A DNA stretch of 64,000 nucleotides from Thiorhodovibrio litoralis (GTDB lineage Bacteria; Pseudomonadota; Gammaproteobacteria; Chromatiales; Chromatiaceae): positions 3,830,501 to 3,894,500 of the forward strand of contig NZ_CP121473.1 of assembly GCF_033954455.1 (NCBI RefSeq), given 5' to 3'. Below, piece by piece: positions 25,635 through 34,224 of the stretch. Numbering within the stretch: the stretch's first letter is position 1; every line of letters starts with the position of its first letter. The position numbers and the translations under genes were made by a program. A model generated the notes under the pieces. It was not told the origin of the DNA. It ran no database searches and saw only the letters and a program-made list of their open reading frames with translations.

Positions 25635-27166
25635 GGCCGCGTCTCCCGCCAGGGACCACCCGCCGCTTGCAGCGCACGAATTTCCTGCAATCGGAACTGA
25701 TTGCGCATCAACTCGCCGGGATCGGACTCGAGTTGCTCAAGGCGCTGCTCGGCCAGACCCAGCCCAAGACCTGTCGCCTGTTGCTCGGAAAGACCAGAGA
25801 CCATGGCGGCTTGCGCATCCGCTTGCGGCTGTTGCGGCGACTCCCCGAGCTGGTCGAACTCGGTAACGCTTTGCTCCTGCGTTGCCGGATTCGCGAATTC
25901 GGGTTGTTCCGAAGCGCCCGGTGAGGTTCGATTCGGTTCGCGCTGCGACTGATCACCAGCAGAGTCCGACTGAACCGACGCGCCGAGATCATCGCCCTGC
26001 CCCTGACTTGCATCTGACTTCGGCTCCTGCCCGGCGGCGTCTGGTTCTTCCCCGTCGGTGGTGTCAGTGCCTTTCCGGGGTTTCTCCATTCCGCCATCGG
26101 ACTCTCGCTCGAAATCGGGATCATCATCCGCATCGACAGCGTCCGAAGCTCCCGTTTCCGCGTCCTTCCCGCCGGCCTCGCCATCCTGTTTCTGCTCCTG
26201 GCCCTGGCCCTGGTCCTGTCCCTGCTTCTGCTCCTGTTCCTGATCCTGCTGCTCCTGCTCGGGCATCTGGCCCGACTTAACCGCGCCCTCGGCCTCGCTG
26301 GAAGCGTCCTGCCCGCGCGACTCGCCTTCGCTATCGGCTTCAGTCGACTGACTGCCAGATTCCTCCGACTCATTTTCGGATTGACCACTCTGATCGGCTT
26401 GACCCGAACCACCGACGGATTCGGAAGCATCCGTTGACTCAGCCGACCCGGACGAGTCAGAAGATTCTGACCCATCGCCGCTCTCTTGGGCCGATTCCTG
26501 GCCCTCCTCCTGTTGGTCTGATTTCTCACCCTCCTGCTGCTGCGACTCCTGTCCAGATTCCTGCTGCTGGGAATCCTGCTTATCGGAGTCCTGCTGCTGT
26601 TCGGCTTGCGCTTGCTGCGACTGATCCTGTTCCTCAGACTGACTCTGTTCAGCCGCTTTCTCCTGCTCCTGTTCCTGCTCTTTTTCCTGTTCCTGCTCTT
26701 TTTCCTGTTCCTGCTCCTTTTCCTGCTCCTGTTCTTCTGGCAAGGATTCCTCTTCTACGGAAGCAAGCAGCCGCCGCGCGAGCGCCAGATTGATTTCGGC
26801 ATCCTGATGCCCTGGCTGCGCGCGCAGCGCGCTCTGATAGGCCTCGATGGCACCGGACAGATCGCCGAGTTTGAAACGGGCATTGCCGAGGTTATAACGG
26901 GCATCAGCCGCCACGGCTTCGCGCGTGGAAGCTGAGAAAGCCCCTGCGGCCTCCGGGTAGCGACCGTCCCGATAAAGCGCGACGCCCCGGCGGTAAGGAT
27001 CAGCGAAACCTTGCGCCGCTGCGGCATGATCGCCCGCGGCCAGGGCATCGGCAGCCTCTTGCTCGGAGTTACTGAACCAGCCTGCCGATGCTGGTGTCGC
27101 CATGATGACCAGCAACAGCAACCAACGGGGGCGCATGGTCGCCAATTGACGCAGCCAGCTCGTCAT
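25628..27166 (-). CDS. batC: BatC-like TPR protein with long acidic/Gln-rich tail
   Basis: 512 residues from the ATG at 27166, which overlaps the batB stop (ATGA); longer upstream frames are unlikely. After a short signal/membrane segment (PRWLLLLVIMATPASA), TPR-like helices span about 30-130 (ADARYNLGNARFKLGDLSGAIEAYQSAL). The rest is very low complexity: repeated EQEQEK units near 140-170, then Gln/Ser/Glu/Asp-rich sequence to about 430. BatC proteins are TPR scaffolds, and the tail here is unusually long. The repeated DNA (about 26660-26740) is prone to length change. Confidence 0.88.
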   Translation of the reverse strand: MTSWLRQLATMRPRWLLLLVIMATPASAGWFSNSEQEAADALAAGDHAAAAQGFADPYRRGVALYRDGRYPEAAGAFSASTREAVAADARYNLGNARFKLGDLSGAIEAYQSALRAQPGHQDAEINLALARRLLASVEEESLPEEQEQEKEQEQEKEQEQEKEQEQEQEKAAEQSQSEEQDQSQQAQAEQQQDSDKQDSQQQESGQESQQQEGEKSDQQEEGQESAQESGDGSESSDSSGSAESTDASESVGGSGQADQSGQSENESEESGSQSTEADSEGESRGQDASSEAEGAVKSGQMPEQEQQDQEQEQKQGQDQGQGQEQKQDGEAGGKDAETGASDAVDADDDPDFERESDGGMEKPRKGTDTTDGEEPDAAGQEPKSDASQGQGDDLGASVQSDSAGDQSQREPNRTSPGASEQPEFANPATQEQSVTEFDQLGESPQQPQADAQAAMVSGLSEQQATGLGLGLAEQRLEQLESDPGELMRNQFRLQEIRALQAAGGPWRETRPW

Positions 27167-28197
27167 GCTCGCGACCCTGGTGAGGCAGCCGGCAGAAACT
27201 GCGGCAATAGCAGCAGCGCCAGCAGCATGAGCGGCCAGTGGAAGGCTTCTTTCCACACCCGCGCGCTGCTCTCGCCGGCGCCGCCGCGCGCACCAGCGCC
27301 GGAGGCCGCGGCTTTTAGCACCGCGGCAGTATCTTCGCCGCGATAGTCGGCGCGCTGGTAACTGCCGCGACCGGCTTCGGCCAGGCTTTGCAGCAGCGGC
27401 TCATTCAGAGCGCTGCGGACCGGGCTGCCGCTGGCGTCGAGCAGGCGCCGACCGCCCGGCGACGGCACGAAGGCGCCCTCCCGCGTGCCCATGCCGAGCA
27501 CGTGCAGCGCGATTCCCTCGCCGGCCAGGGCGGCGACCGCGCTGCCCAGGTCCGGTTCGTCGAAATCCCCGTCGCTCATCAGCAACATCGAGCGCGCGCC
27601 ACCGTCAGGCACCGCAGCCAGCATCTGCGCGGCGCGCTCGAGCGCGGGTTCCAATCGACTACCGTGGTAGCTGGCAAGATCGCTCGACAACGCGGGCAAA
27701 CGCTGCTTGAGGCCAGCCATGTCCTCGCTCACCGGCGCTATCACATAGGGCACGGAGGCGAAGGCCACCAGTCCCAAGCGCAAACGCCGGTTCTGGTTGA
27801 TCAGGTCCTCGAGCTCCTGGCGCGCGCGCCCCAGACGGCTTGGCGCGACATCGTCGGCGTCCATGGAGCGGGACAGATCGAGCAACACCAGCAGACTGTC
27901 GCCGGGGGTCGCGAGCTGCATCTCGCGCAGCTCCCAGCGCGGTCCGGCCAGGGCCGTCAGCAGCAGCAACCACAGCAGTGACCAGTAGAGGAAACCGCCC
28001 CAAGCCCGCAACCAGTGCGCTGTTCCAGCCTCGCCGGACGGATCGATGAGATACGGCAGCAGATGCGCGTCGGCATAGCGATGCCAGTGCGCCCGCACCG
28101 GCCCGCCAACTCCGCGACGCCAGAACCAGGCGACAAGCGGCAGCGCGAACAGCCCCCAGAACCATTGCGGAGCGGCGAAGTGAAACCCCTCTGTCAT
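27163..28197 (-). CDS. batB: BatB-like von Willebrand factor A membrane protein
   Basis: 344 residues from the ATG at 28197, which overlaps the batA stop (ATGA). Two membrane helices near the N-terminus (about 10-28 and 55-75) and one at the C-terminus (LMLLALLLLPQFLPAA) flank a VWA domain with a MIDAS motif DLSRSMDADD. VWA domains bind a metal and protein partners in the periplasm. The gene pairs with batA as in other Bat operons, where BatA and BatB are thought to form a complex. Confidence 0.9.
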   Translation of the reverse strand: MTEGFHFAAPQWFWGLFALPLVAWFWRRGVGGPVRAHWHRYADAHLLPYLIDPSGEAGTAHWLRAWGGFLYWSLLWLLLLTALAGPRWELREMQLATPGDSLLVLLDLSRSMDADDVAPSRLGRARQELEDLINQNRRLRLGLVAFASVPYVIAPVSEDMAGLKQRLPALSSDLASYHGSRLEPALERAAQMLAAVPDGGARSMLLMSDGDFDEPDLGSAVAALAGEGIALHVLGMGTREGAFVPSPGGRRLLDASGSPVRSALNEPLLQSLAEAGRGSYQRADYRGEDTAAVLKAAASGAGARGGAGESSARVWKEAFHWPLMLLALLLLPQFLPAASPGSRA

Positions 28198-29288
28198 GGC
28201 AAAGTGCCCTCGCCGCCTGACTGCGCCAATGCGGGCGGCGCGAGCGCGCGCAACAGCCCAAGCCAGGCCAGCGCCAGCAGCGCCGCGAGCAAGGGCCATC
28301 GGTACAGCGCTCGCGGCACGAAGGCAGTGCGCGTTTCCGCATCGCTTGGCTCTAGCGCCGAGATGCGCGCGGAAATCGCCTCCAGTGCGCTGGTATCTGT
28401 GGCACGAAAATAAGCCCCGCCTGTGGTCTCAGCGATGGCGCGCAGAGTGGTTTCATCCATGGTCAGATCGTCCCAATACTCGATGCGACCGCGATGCAGG
28501 ATCGGGATGCGCGCGTCCTGACTACCGACCCCAACCACATAAATGCGCACGCCAAACTCGCGCGCTAGGGCGGCCGCCTCGAGCGGCTGGAAATCGCCGT
28601 CGGTATTATCACCATCGGCAATCAGAATCATCACGCGCGAGCCGGGCGGGCGCGCCTTGAGCTTCTTCGCGCCCAAGGCGAGCGCATCCCCCAGAGCCGT
28701 GCTGGAGCCGGCGATACCGGGCACCAGGGTCTCGAGCAGTTGGCGCACCGCCGACCGGTCGAGCGTGAGCGGTGAGAGCTGATAGGCCGCACTGCCGAAC
28801 ACGATCAACCCGACACGGTCGCCCGTGCGCCCGGCGACAAAGCGCCCCATGACGCCCTTGACCACCGCCATGCGGCTGACCTGCTGACCCTGCACGCTGA
28901 AGTCGAGCGCGTCCATGGAATGCGAGGCATCCACCGCCAGCATGAGATCGTAGCCCGGGGTGCTGATCTCGGTGACCGGCTCGAGCCACTGCGGGCGCAT
29001 CAGCGCCACCACCAGAGATGTCCACAAGAGCGCCAGCAGCATGAGTCGCAACCTGGCCCCGGCCGAGCCAGCCCAGGACCGCCCTTGGTAGGCGCTGCGC
29101 AAATGCTCCAGATGCGGGTGTAACAAGCGCCGGGTGACGGGCGCACTCGGCCGCATCGCCAGCAGCCAGGCGCGAAGCCAGGTTAACCCGGGCGATGCGA
29201 AAGAACGGCTGGCCAGCCACCAGAGCAGCCATGGCAATGGCAAAAGCAGGATGGCCCAGGGCGCGGCGAAGGAAAACAGGCTACCCAT
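28194..29288 (-). CDS. batA: BatA-like von Willebrand factor A membrane protein
   Basis: 364 residues from the ATG at 29288, overlapping the DUF4381 stop; a GTG at 29303 is an alternative. Membrane segments at about 8-30 and 65-85, the MIDAS motif AVDASHSMDALD, then the rest of a VWA fold (LIVFGSAAYQLSPLTLDRS; VMILIADGDNTDGDF), and a C-terminal helix (LLAALLALAWLGLLRAL). Its relation to batB suggests an old tandem duplication. Confidence 0.9.
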   Translation of the reverse strand: MGSLFSFAAPWAILLLPLPWLLWWLASRSFASPGLTWLRAWLLAMRPSAPVTRRLLHPHLEHLRSAYQGRSWAGSAGARLRLMLLALLWTSLVVALMRPQWLEPVTEISTPGYDLMLAVDASHSMDALDFSVQGQQVSRMAVVKGVMGRFVAGRTGDRVGLIVFGSAAYQLSPLTLDRSAVRQLLETLVPGIAGSSTALGDALALGAKKLKARPPGSRVMILIADGDNTDGDFQPLEAAALAREFGVRIYVVGVGSQDARIPILHRGRIEYWDDLTMDETTLRAIAETTGGAYFRATDTSALEAISARISALEPSDAETRTAFVPRALYRWPLLAALLALAWLGLLRALAPPALAQSGGEGTLP

Positions 29289-29874
29289 GATGCACAGGTC
29301 CACCGGTGTCGGTCGCTGCTAATCCGCGACTCGGCCGCGTTTGGACAGGCAGTGTCACCCAGCGCTCGGCGGCGGCGATTATCTGCTCGAGCTGCTTTGG
29401 GGATGGCTCGGGTGTGCGCGCATCCGGCGGGGCGAAGGGCGCGCGAATTAGCCACTCGGCATCCCGGCCCCAGTCGAATCCGCTCGGATCATGCGCGCTC
29501 AGCCAGTCGAGCCAGGCTTGCCCGTGCAGGCCGGCACAGGCGGCGCGACCATGGCGCGCCATCGCGATGCGCCGCAGCAACGCCGAGCTTGCCGCGGCCA
29601 GCTCGGGTGCCGAAGCCTGCCCTGCGGCTTGGCGCAAGCTCGTAAGCTCGCGCGCCGCCGCGCGCTGCCACGCGGGTCTGAACAGCCACTGCAGCAGCGC
29701 ATCAATCCGCGCGCGAATGGCATGCGCGCCCGGCCACCACCGCCACAGGATTACCAGTAAGGCCAGCAACCCGGCAGCCACAAGCCACCAGCCGGGCGCC
29801 AGGGGCCACCAGGGCACCGAGTCGATGCCGTGAATGTCGCGCAAGGGTGCCTGCAGCAGGGCGGATTCGGTCAT
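29281..29874 (-). CDS. DUF4381 membrane protein of the Bat operon
   Basis: 197 residues from the ATG at 29874 with GAGG upstream; the frame is open further but that part overlaps the DUF58 gene. One membrane helix (about 25-45, GWWLVAAGLLALLVILWRWW) and a helical cytoplasmic domain rich in Ala/Arg. DUF4381 proteins occur between DUF58 and BatA genes. No enzymatic motif is visible. Confidence 0.85.
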   Translation of the reverse strand: MTESALLQAPLRDIHGIDSVPWWPLAPGWWLVAAGLLALLVILWRWWPGAHAIRARIDALLQWLFRPAWQRAAARELTSLRQAAGQASAPELAAASSALLRRIAMARHGRAACAGLHGQAWLDWLSAHDPSGFDWGRDAEWLIRAPFAPPDARTPEPSPKQLEQIIAAAERWVTLPVQTRPSRGLAATDTGGPVHHG

Positions 29875-29884
29875 ACCAGGGACC

Positions 29885-30811
29885 TCATCGCGGCGGCGAG
29901 CGACCGGGCAAGCTGCCGGCAAGCGCGCGCACCAGGGTCAGGTGGATGTCCTGATCAGTGCGCACCGGTAGCACCAGCACACGCAGGCTCCGGGCGAGCG
30001 CCAGCAAACGCTCGCGTCTTTCCTGCCAGGCCTGTTGGTACCTTGCGCGAGCATTCGCATCGCTGGTATCGATCTCGATGCCGGCGCCGCCCGGGTCGCG
30101 AAAACGCATCCGGCCCATGGCAGGCATATCCCAGTCGGACGGATCATCGACCGGCACCAGCACGACCGCATGGCGCTGCATCAGATTGCCGAGCACCGGC
30201 TCGAGTTCCGCGGCGGGGCGATTGAAGTCAGCGATGACAAAGATCAGCGACCCGGTTGGCAACCCACGCGTGGCGCGCTGCAATGCGCCCGCCAAGCAGT
30301 CTTGCATGGCACCGGCGGAGTCGGTCGGCTCGGTCAGGGTGCGCAGCAGTTGCCATAGGGCACGGCGTCCGCGCGATGGGCGAAAATGTTGCAAGCCTAA
30401 GGAGGGATTGCCGAACACCAGTCCACCCACCCGGTCGTGCAGGCGGCTCGCGGCCCAACCGATGAGTGCCGCCGCGCGCGCGGCCTGCAGCGATTTGAAA
30501 GTGCCGCGCGTGCCGAAGGCCATGCCGGGACCGTGATCGACGCAAAGCACGACGCTGCGTTCGCGCTCCTCGCGAAACACCTTGAGATGCGGCTGGTCGG
30601 TGCGCGCCGTAACTTTCCAGTCCATGCAGCGGATATCGTCGCCCTCGCGATATTCGCGCACTTCCTCGAAGTTCACCCCCATGCCGCGGAAGATCGACGC
30701 ATAGAGTCCGGCAAAGCTCGAGTTCACCAAATGATGGGACGACAGCCCCAGAGCACGCGCCTGATGGCGCAGTTCGAGGAGATCATCCAGCTGCGGATGG
30801 AGGCTGCTCAT
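29885..30811 (-). CDS. DUF58 protein of the MoxR/Bat operon
   Basis: 308 residues. It carries the DUF58 hallmark FEEVREYREGDDIRCMDWKVTA-type block (about 48-70) and a degenerate VWA-like domain after it (VVLCVDHGPGM). No membrane segment in this member. DUF58 proteins are always linked to MoxR ATPases and are thought to be their partners or substrates. It is 79 bp downstream of the moxR-like stop in the same direction. Confidence 0.92.
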   Translation of the reverse strand: MSSLHPQLDDLLELRHQARALGLSSHHLVNSSFAGLYASIFRGMGVNFEEVREYREGDDIRCMDWKVTARTDQPHLKVFREERERSVVLCVDHGPGMAFGTRGTFKSLQAARAAALIGWAASRLHDRVGGLVFGNPSLGLQHFRPSRGRRALWQLLRTLTEPTDSAGAMQDCLAGALQRATRGLPTGSLIFVIADFNRPAAELEPVLGNLMQRHAVVLVPVDDPSDWDMPAMGRMRFRDPGGAGIEIDTSDANARARYQQAWQERRERLLALARSLRVLVLPVRTDQDIHLTLVRALAGSLPGRSPPR

Positions 30812-30890
30812 GGGGATCTGGGAAGCTGGGTAATCTGGGGGGGGAATCTGGGCGAATCTGGGAGCGAGTTTGGGAGCTCTGGGGCGGGCC

Positions 30891-31895
30891 TCAGGGAATC
30901 GCGACCTGACTCAGAAGGCGGCGGACCAGATCATCGGTCGTCACCCCATCGGCCTCGGCCTCGAAGGTCAACAGCAGGCGATGACGCAGCACTTCGGGCG
31001 CGACCTGCTGAATGTGCTCTGGGGCGACGAAGTCCTCGCCGTCCAGCCAGGCTCGCGCGCGGGCGCAACGTGCCAGCGCGATACTGGCGCGCGGCGAGCC
31101 GCCGAAGCGACACCAGCGGGCCAGATCGGCATCGTATGCCTGCGGCTGGCGCGTTGCCTGCACCAGATCGACGATATAGCCGTTCAGCTTGGGGTCGAGG
31201 TAGATCGCGGCGACCCGCTCGCGCAGCGCAAAGAGATCGGCCTGGCTCAGGCAAGGCGGTGCATCCGTTGCGGGTTGGTCGGTCCCATCGCGCGCATCTT
31301 GAGCCTTACCCCCAGGGCTGGGGTTTGGACTGCGCGCGGCATCCAGCGCGAGAATCTTGAGCTCCTCCTCGCGGTCGGGGTAGGTGACCACTGCCTGCAT
31401 CAGAAAGCGGTCGAGCTGCGCCTCGGGCAGATGATAGGTGCCTTCCTGCTCGACCGGATTTTGCGTCGCCAGCACCATGAACAGCGCCGGCAGCGGATAG
31501 GTGCGCTGCCCGACGGTAATCTGATGTTCCGCCATAGCCTCGAGCAACGCCGACTGCACCTTGGCCGGTGCGCGGTTGATTTCATCGGCCAGCAACAGAT
31601 TATGAAAGAGTGGGCCTTCGCGGAACTCGAACGCGCCTTTCTCGTGGCGGTAGATGTCGGTGCCGATCAGGTCCGATGGCAGCAGATCCGGCGTGAACTG
31701 GATGCGGTGAAAATCACCCTCAATCGCATCCGCCAACGCCTTGACCGCCGTCGTCTTGGCCAATCCCGGCATGCCCTCCACCAGCAGATGGCCGCCACTC
31801 AACAAGCAGATCAGCATGCTGTCGATAAAGCGCTGCTGACCGATCACACGCGCGGCAATCGCCTCGCGCACAGGTGTCAATTCCGCTGGAGTCAT
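30891..31895 (-). CDS. MoxR-family AAA+ ATPase
   Basis: 334 residues from the ATG at 31895; the frame extends upstream but conservation begins here. Walker A-like EGMPGLAKTT, Walker B LLLADEINRAP, sensor-1 LATQNPVEQEGTY and the conserved LPEAQLDRF are all standard for MoxR. These ATPases are chaperone-like and work with VWA proteins, matching the DUF58, BatA and BatB genes downstream. It contains a Gly/Pro-rich insert near 205-225 that is not typical. First gene of the seven-gene operon. Confidence 0.93.
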   Translation of the reverse strand: MTPAELTPVREAIAARVIGQQRFIDSMLICLLSGGHLLVEGMPGLAKTTAVKALADAIEGDFHRIQFTPDLLPSDLIGTDIYRHEKGAFEFREGPLFHNLLLADEINRAPAKVQSALLEAMAEHQITVGQRTYPLPALFMVLATQNPVEQEGTYHLPEAQLDRFLMQAVVTYPDREEELKILALDAARSPNPSPGGKAQDARDGTDQPATDAPPCLSQADLFALRERVAAIYLDPKLNGYIVDLVQATRQPQAYDADLARWCRFGGSPRASIALARCARARAWLDGEDFVAPEHIQQVAPEVLRHRLLLTFEAEADGVTTDDLVRRLLSQVAIP

Positions 31896-32277
31896 GGCAC
31901 AAATGCTCGCGATGAGGTGATGGGCAGGTGATGGGAAAACCACCGCGCCGCGCCCAAGTTGTGGCGGCAAAACAGACGGTCACACGCTGCCGAAACTGTC
32001 GGCGAGCGGGTATCCTGAGCCTTTCGATCAACCGGCGCAAGCAATCAGCACAGGCATACCAAGACACTATGTCATCAACCCCGTGCAGACACTGGACAGA
32101 AACTGGGCAGACACTGGGCGGGGCCATGGCTGCGAGCACGCTCTTAGCGATGCGACTAAGGCATGCCCACAAGCCAGCCGTTACCCTGGGCTATATACTT
32201 GTAGAAACGAAATTTTTTCTCCTTCACAATAGCGGAAATACGGCGATGGACCTTCCCCTCTAAGCAACGTCAAGACC
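31896..32277. other. Divergent intergenic region between moxR-like and PAS-REC genes
   Basis: 382 bp; open frames here are shadows. It must contain the start of the Bat operon (minus) and of the sensor gene (plus). An AT-rich box near 32190-32200 (CTATATACTT) could be a -10 element for the plus-strand gene. No palindrome stood out. Confidence 0.4.
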
Positions 32278-34188
32278 ATGCAAAGCATCATTGAGGAGCT
32301 GCAACAAGCCCGCCAGCGCATTGCTGAGCTGGAAGCACGCTTGGGTTCAGAAAAGCAGTACAGTCATCTCACCAAGGTGCTTGGCACGCCCAGCAACATT
32401 GCTCTCGCGCAAATATGCGAGCACGCCATTGCCAAAATGGGCGCATGGGAACTCGACGCGCGCACCCTGGAGGTGACCTGGACCGAACAGACCTGCGCCA
32501 TTCACGAGCTTCCTCCCGGCTACAAGCCCGATCTTCTCGAGGCCATCAGCTACTACCACCCAGAGGACCGCGCCAAGGTATCCGATAGCGTGCATGCGGC
32601 ACTTGAGCATGGCACGCTCTACGACATCGAGGTCCGGCTTATCACGGCCAACGGCCGCCGCCGTTGGACGCGCACCATCGGCAAACCGGAATACGAAGAC
32701 GGCCAGGTGATCAAGCTCGTCGGCGCCTTTGAGGACATCACCGAGCGCAAGGCAAACGAAGAAGCCCTGAAACGCTCAGAAAAGCGCCTGAAGGACGCCC
32801 AATCCGTCGGCGGCTTGGGCGACTGGGACTGGGAGCCTGCAACCGACACCATTACCTGGTCCGAGAATCTTTACCACATTCTCGGCCTGCCCACCGACTA
32901 CCCGGTGCCCCGTTATCAGGAACAGCTCGCGCTCTACCACCCCGAGGATGCACAAAAGCTGCATGAAGCCGCCATGCGCGCGCTGGAAGACGGCTCACCG
33001 TTTGAGCTCGAGTTGCGCCGAACGAATCCCGACGGTTGCAAGAAGCACTTGCTGATTAAGGGTATTTGCGGTCAGGCGGAGGACGGCAAGACGCTCCGTC
33101 TTTACGGCTCACTACTCGACATCACCAAACTGAGAGCCGCTGAAGCCGCCCAATGGGAAAGCGAACAGCGCTTTGCCCTCGCCTTCCATAAAAGCCACGC
33201 CGCCATGGCGCTGGTTACTCCGGATGGGCGCTTTCAAGACATCAACGAGCGGCTCTTCACCCTGTGCGGATACACGCGCGAGGAACTGCTCAGCGAGGCC
33301 ATCCTGCTGCTGACCCCTGCCGAGGATCGCGAACTCGCGAAAAGGCGTTATCAGCAATATATCGCGGACGGGCTTGACGGCTACGAATGCGAGAAGCGCC
33401 TGCTCACCAAGGACGGCCAGATATTCTGGGGGCTCCTAACCGTCTCCAGGGTCACGGACGCAGCCGGCGACCTGCTCTACTCGCTGTTTCAATTCCTTGA
33501 TCTCACCCCTCTGCAAGAGACCTACCGTGAGCTGAACCAAACCAAGGAACAAGCCGAAACCGCCGAGCGGGCCAAGTCCGCACTGCTGGCGAACATGTAT
33601 CGCAAAATTTCGCGCTCAGCGCGCCGAGCCGCGGGCGCGCCCGAGCCAGAGCTTCCCGAGCCACAAGCACTCACGCCCCAAACCGGCAATCCAATGGAAC
33701 TTTCGCCGCAAACCCCTGCCGCCGATCAATACAGCGCAAGCCAAGTTCCCCTGGAGACGCCAACGCAAGGCCAGCCAAACTCCCGAGTCTTGCGCACCCT
33801 GGTGGTGGAGGATGATTCCATCAGTTCAAAAGTCCTCGCCGCACTTCTCGGCAAATGGGGCCACACCGTTGTCACCGCCTGCAATGGCCGCGAGGCCCTG
33901 AACAAACTTACCGATCACACCTTCGATGTGGTTGTGATGGACGTGCAGATGCCCGAGATGGACGGGATTGAAGCGACCCTGGCGATCCGCGCCAACAAGA
34001 GCAACCGCCTGGATTCATCCATCCCCATTATTGGCGTCACTGGCCATGCGCCCAAGGGGTATCGGGAGAAATGCCTGGCCGCGTGCATGGATGACTTCTT
34101 GCCCAAACCCATCGAAGCAGACAGCTTGCAAAAAGCCCTGGAGCGCGTGATCGCCAAGCGCGACCGGCGCCAAGGCAAACGGCCATGA
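32278..34188 (+). CDS. PAS-PAS-PAS-receiver protein lacking a kinase core
   Basis: 636 residues. A short coiled coil (about 1-25) is followed by three PAS/PAC units at about 45-160, 170-290 and 295-415 (PAC endings EDITERKANEE, LDITKLRAAEA, LDLTPLQETYRE). The next helix reads AKSALLANMYRKISRSAR, where hybrid kinases have ...FLANMSHEIRTP, so the phospho-accepting His is lost and no HATPase domain follows. A Pro/Gln-rich linker leads to a full receiver domain (503-625; phospho-acceptor VVVMDVQMPEMDG near 554; Lys in LPKPIE). It seems to be a hybrid kinase that has lost its catalytic module, now a possible signal-modulated phosphate acceptor. Confidence 0.88.
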   Translation: MQSIIEELQQARQRIAELEARLGSEKQYSHLTKVLGTPSNIALAQICEHAIAKMGAWELDARTLEVTWTEQTCAIHELPPGYKPDLLEAISYYHPEDRAKVSDSVHAALEHGTLYDIEVRLITANGRRRWTRTIGKPEYEDGQVIKLVGAFEDITERKANEEALKRSEKRLKDAQSVGGLGDWDWEPATDTITWSENLYHILGLPTDYPVPRYQEQLALYHPEDAQKLHEAAMRALEDGSPFELELRRTNPDGCKKHLLIKGICGQAEDGKTLRLYGSLLDITKLRAAEAAQWESEQRFALAFHKSHAAMALVTPDGRFQDINERLFTLCGYTREELLSEAILLLTPAEDRELAKRRYQQYIADGLDGYECEKRLLTKDGQIFWGLLTVSRVTDAAGDLLYSLFQFLDLTPLQETYRELNQTKEQAETAERAKSALLANMYRKISRSARRAAGAPEPELPEPQALTPQTGNPMELSPQTPAADQYSASQVPLETPTQGQPNSRVLRTLVVEDDSISSKVLAALLGKWGHTVVTACNGREALNKLTDHTFDVVVMDVQMPEMDGIEATLAIRANKSNRLDSSIPIIGVTGHAPKGYREKCLAACMDDFLPKPIEADSLQKALERVIAKRDRRQGKRP

Positions 34189-34224
34189 GGCACTGGTGTC
34201 GGGTGCCGGACCTCCAGCGAAACC

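Noticed and set aside
26590-26760. Possible CRISPR-like repeats in the batC region
   Set aside because: The repeats are contiguous, in frame and encode EQEQEK units; no spacers of constant length.
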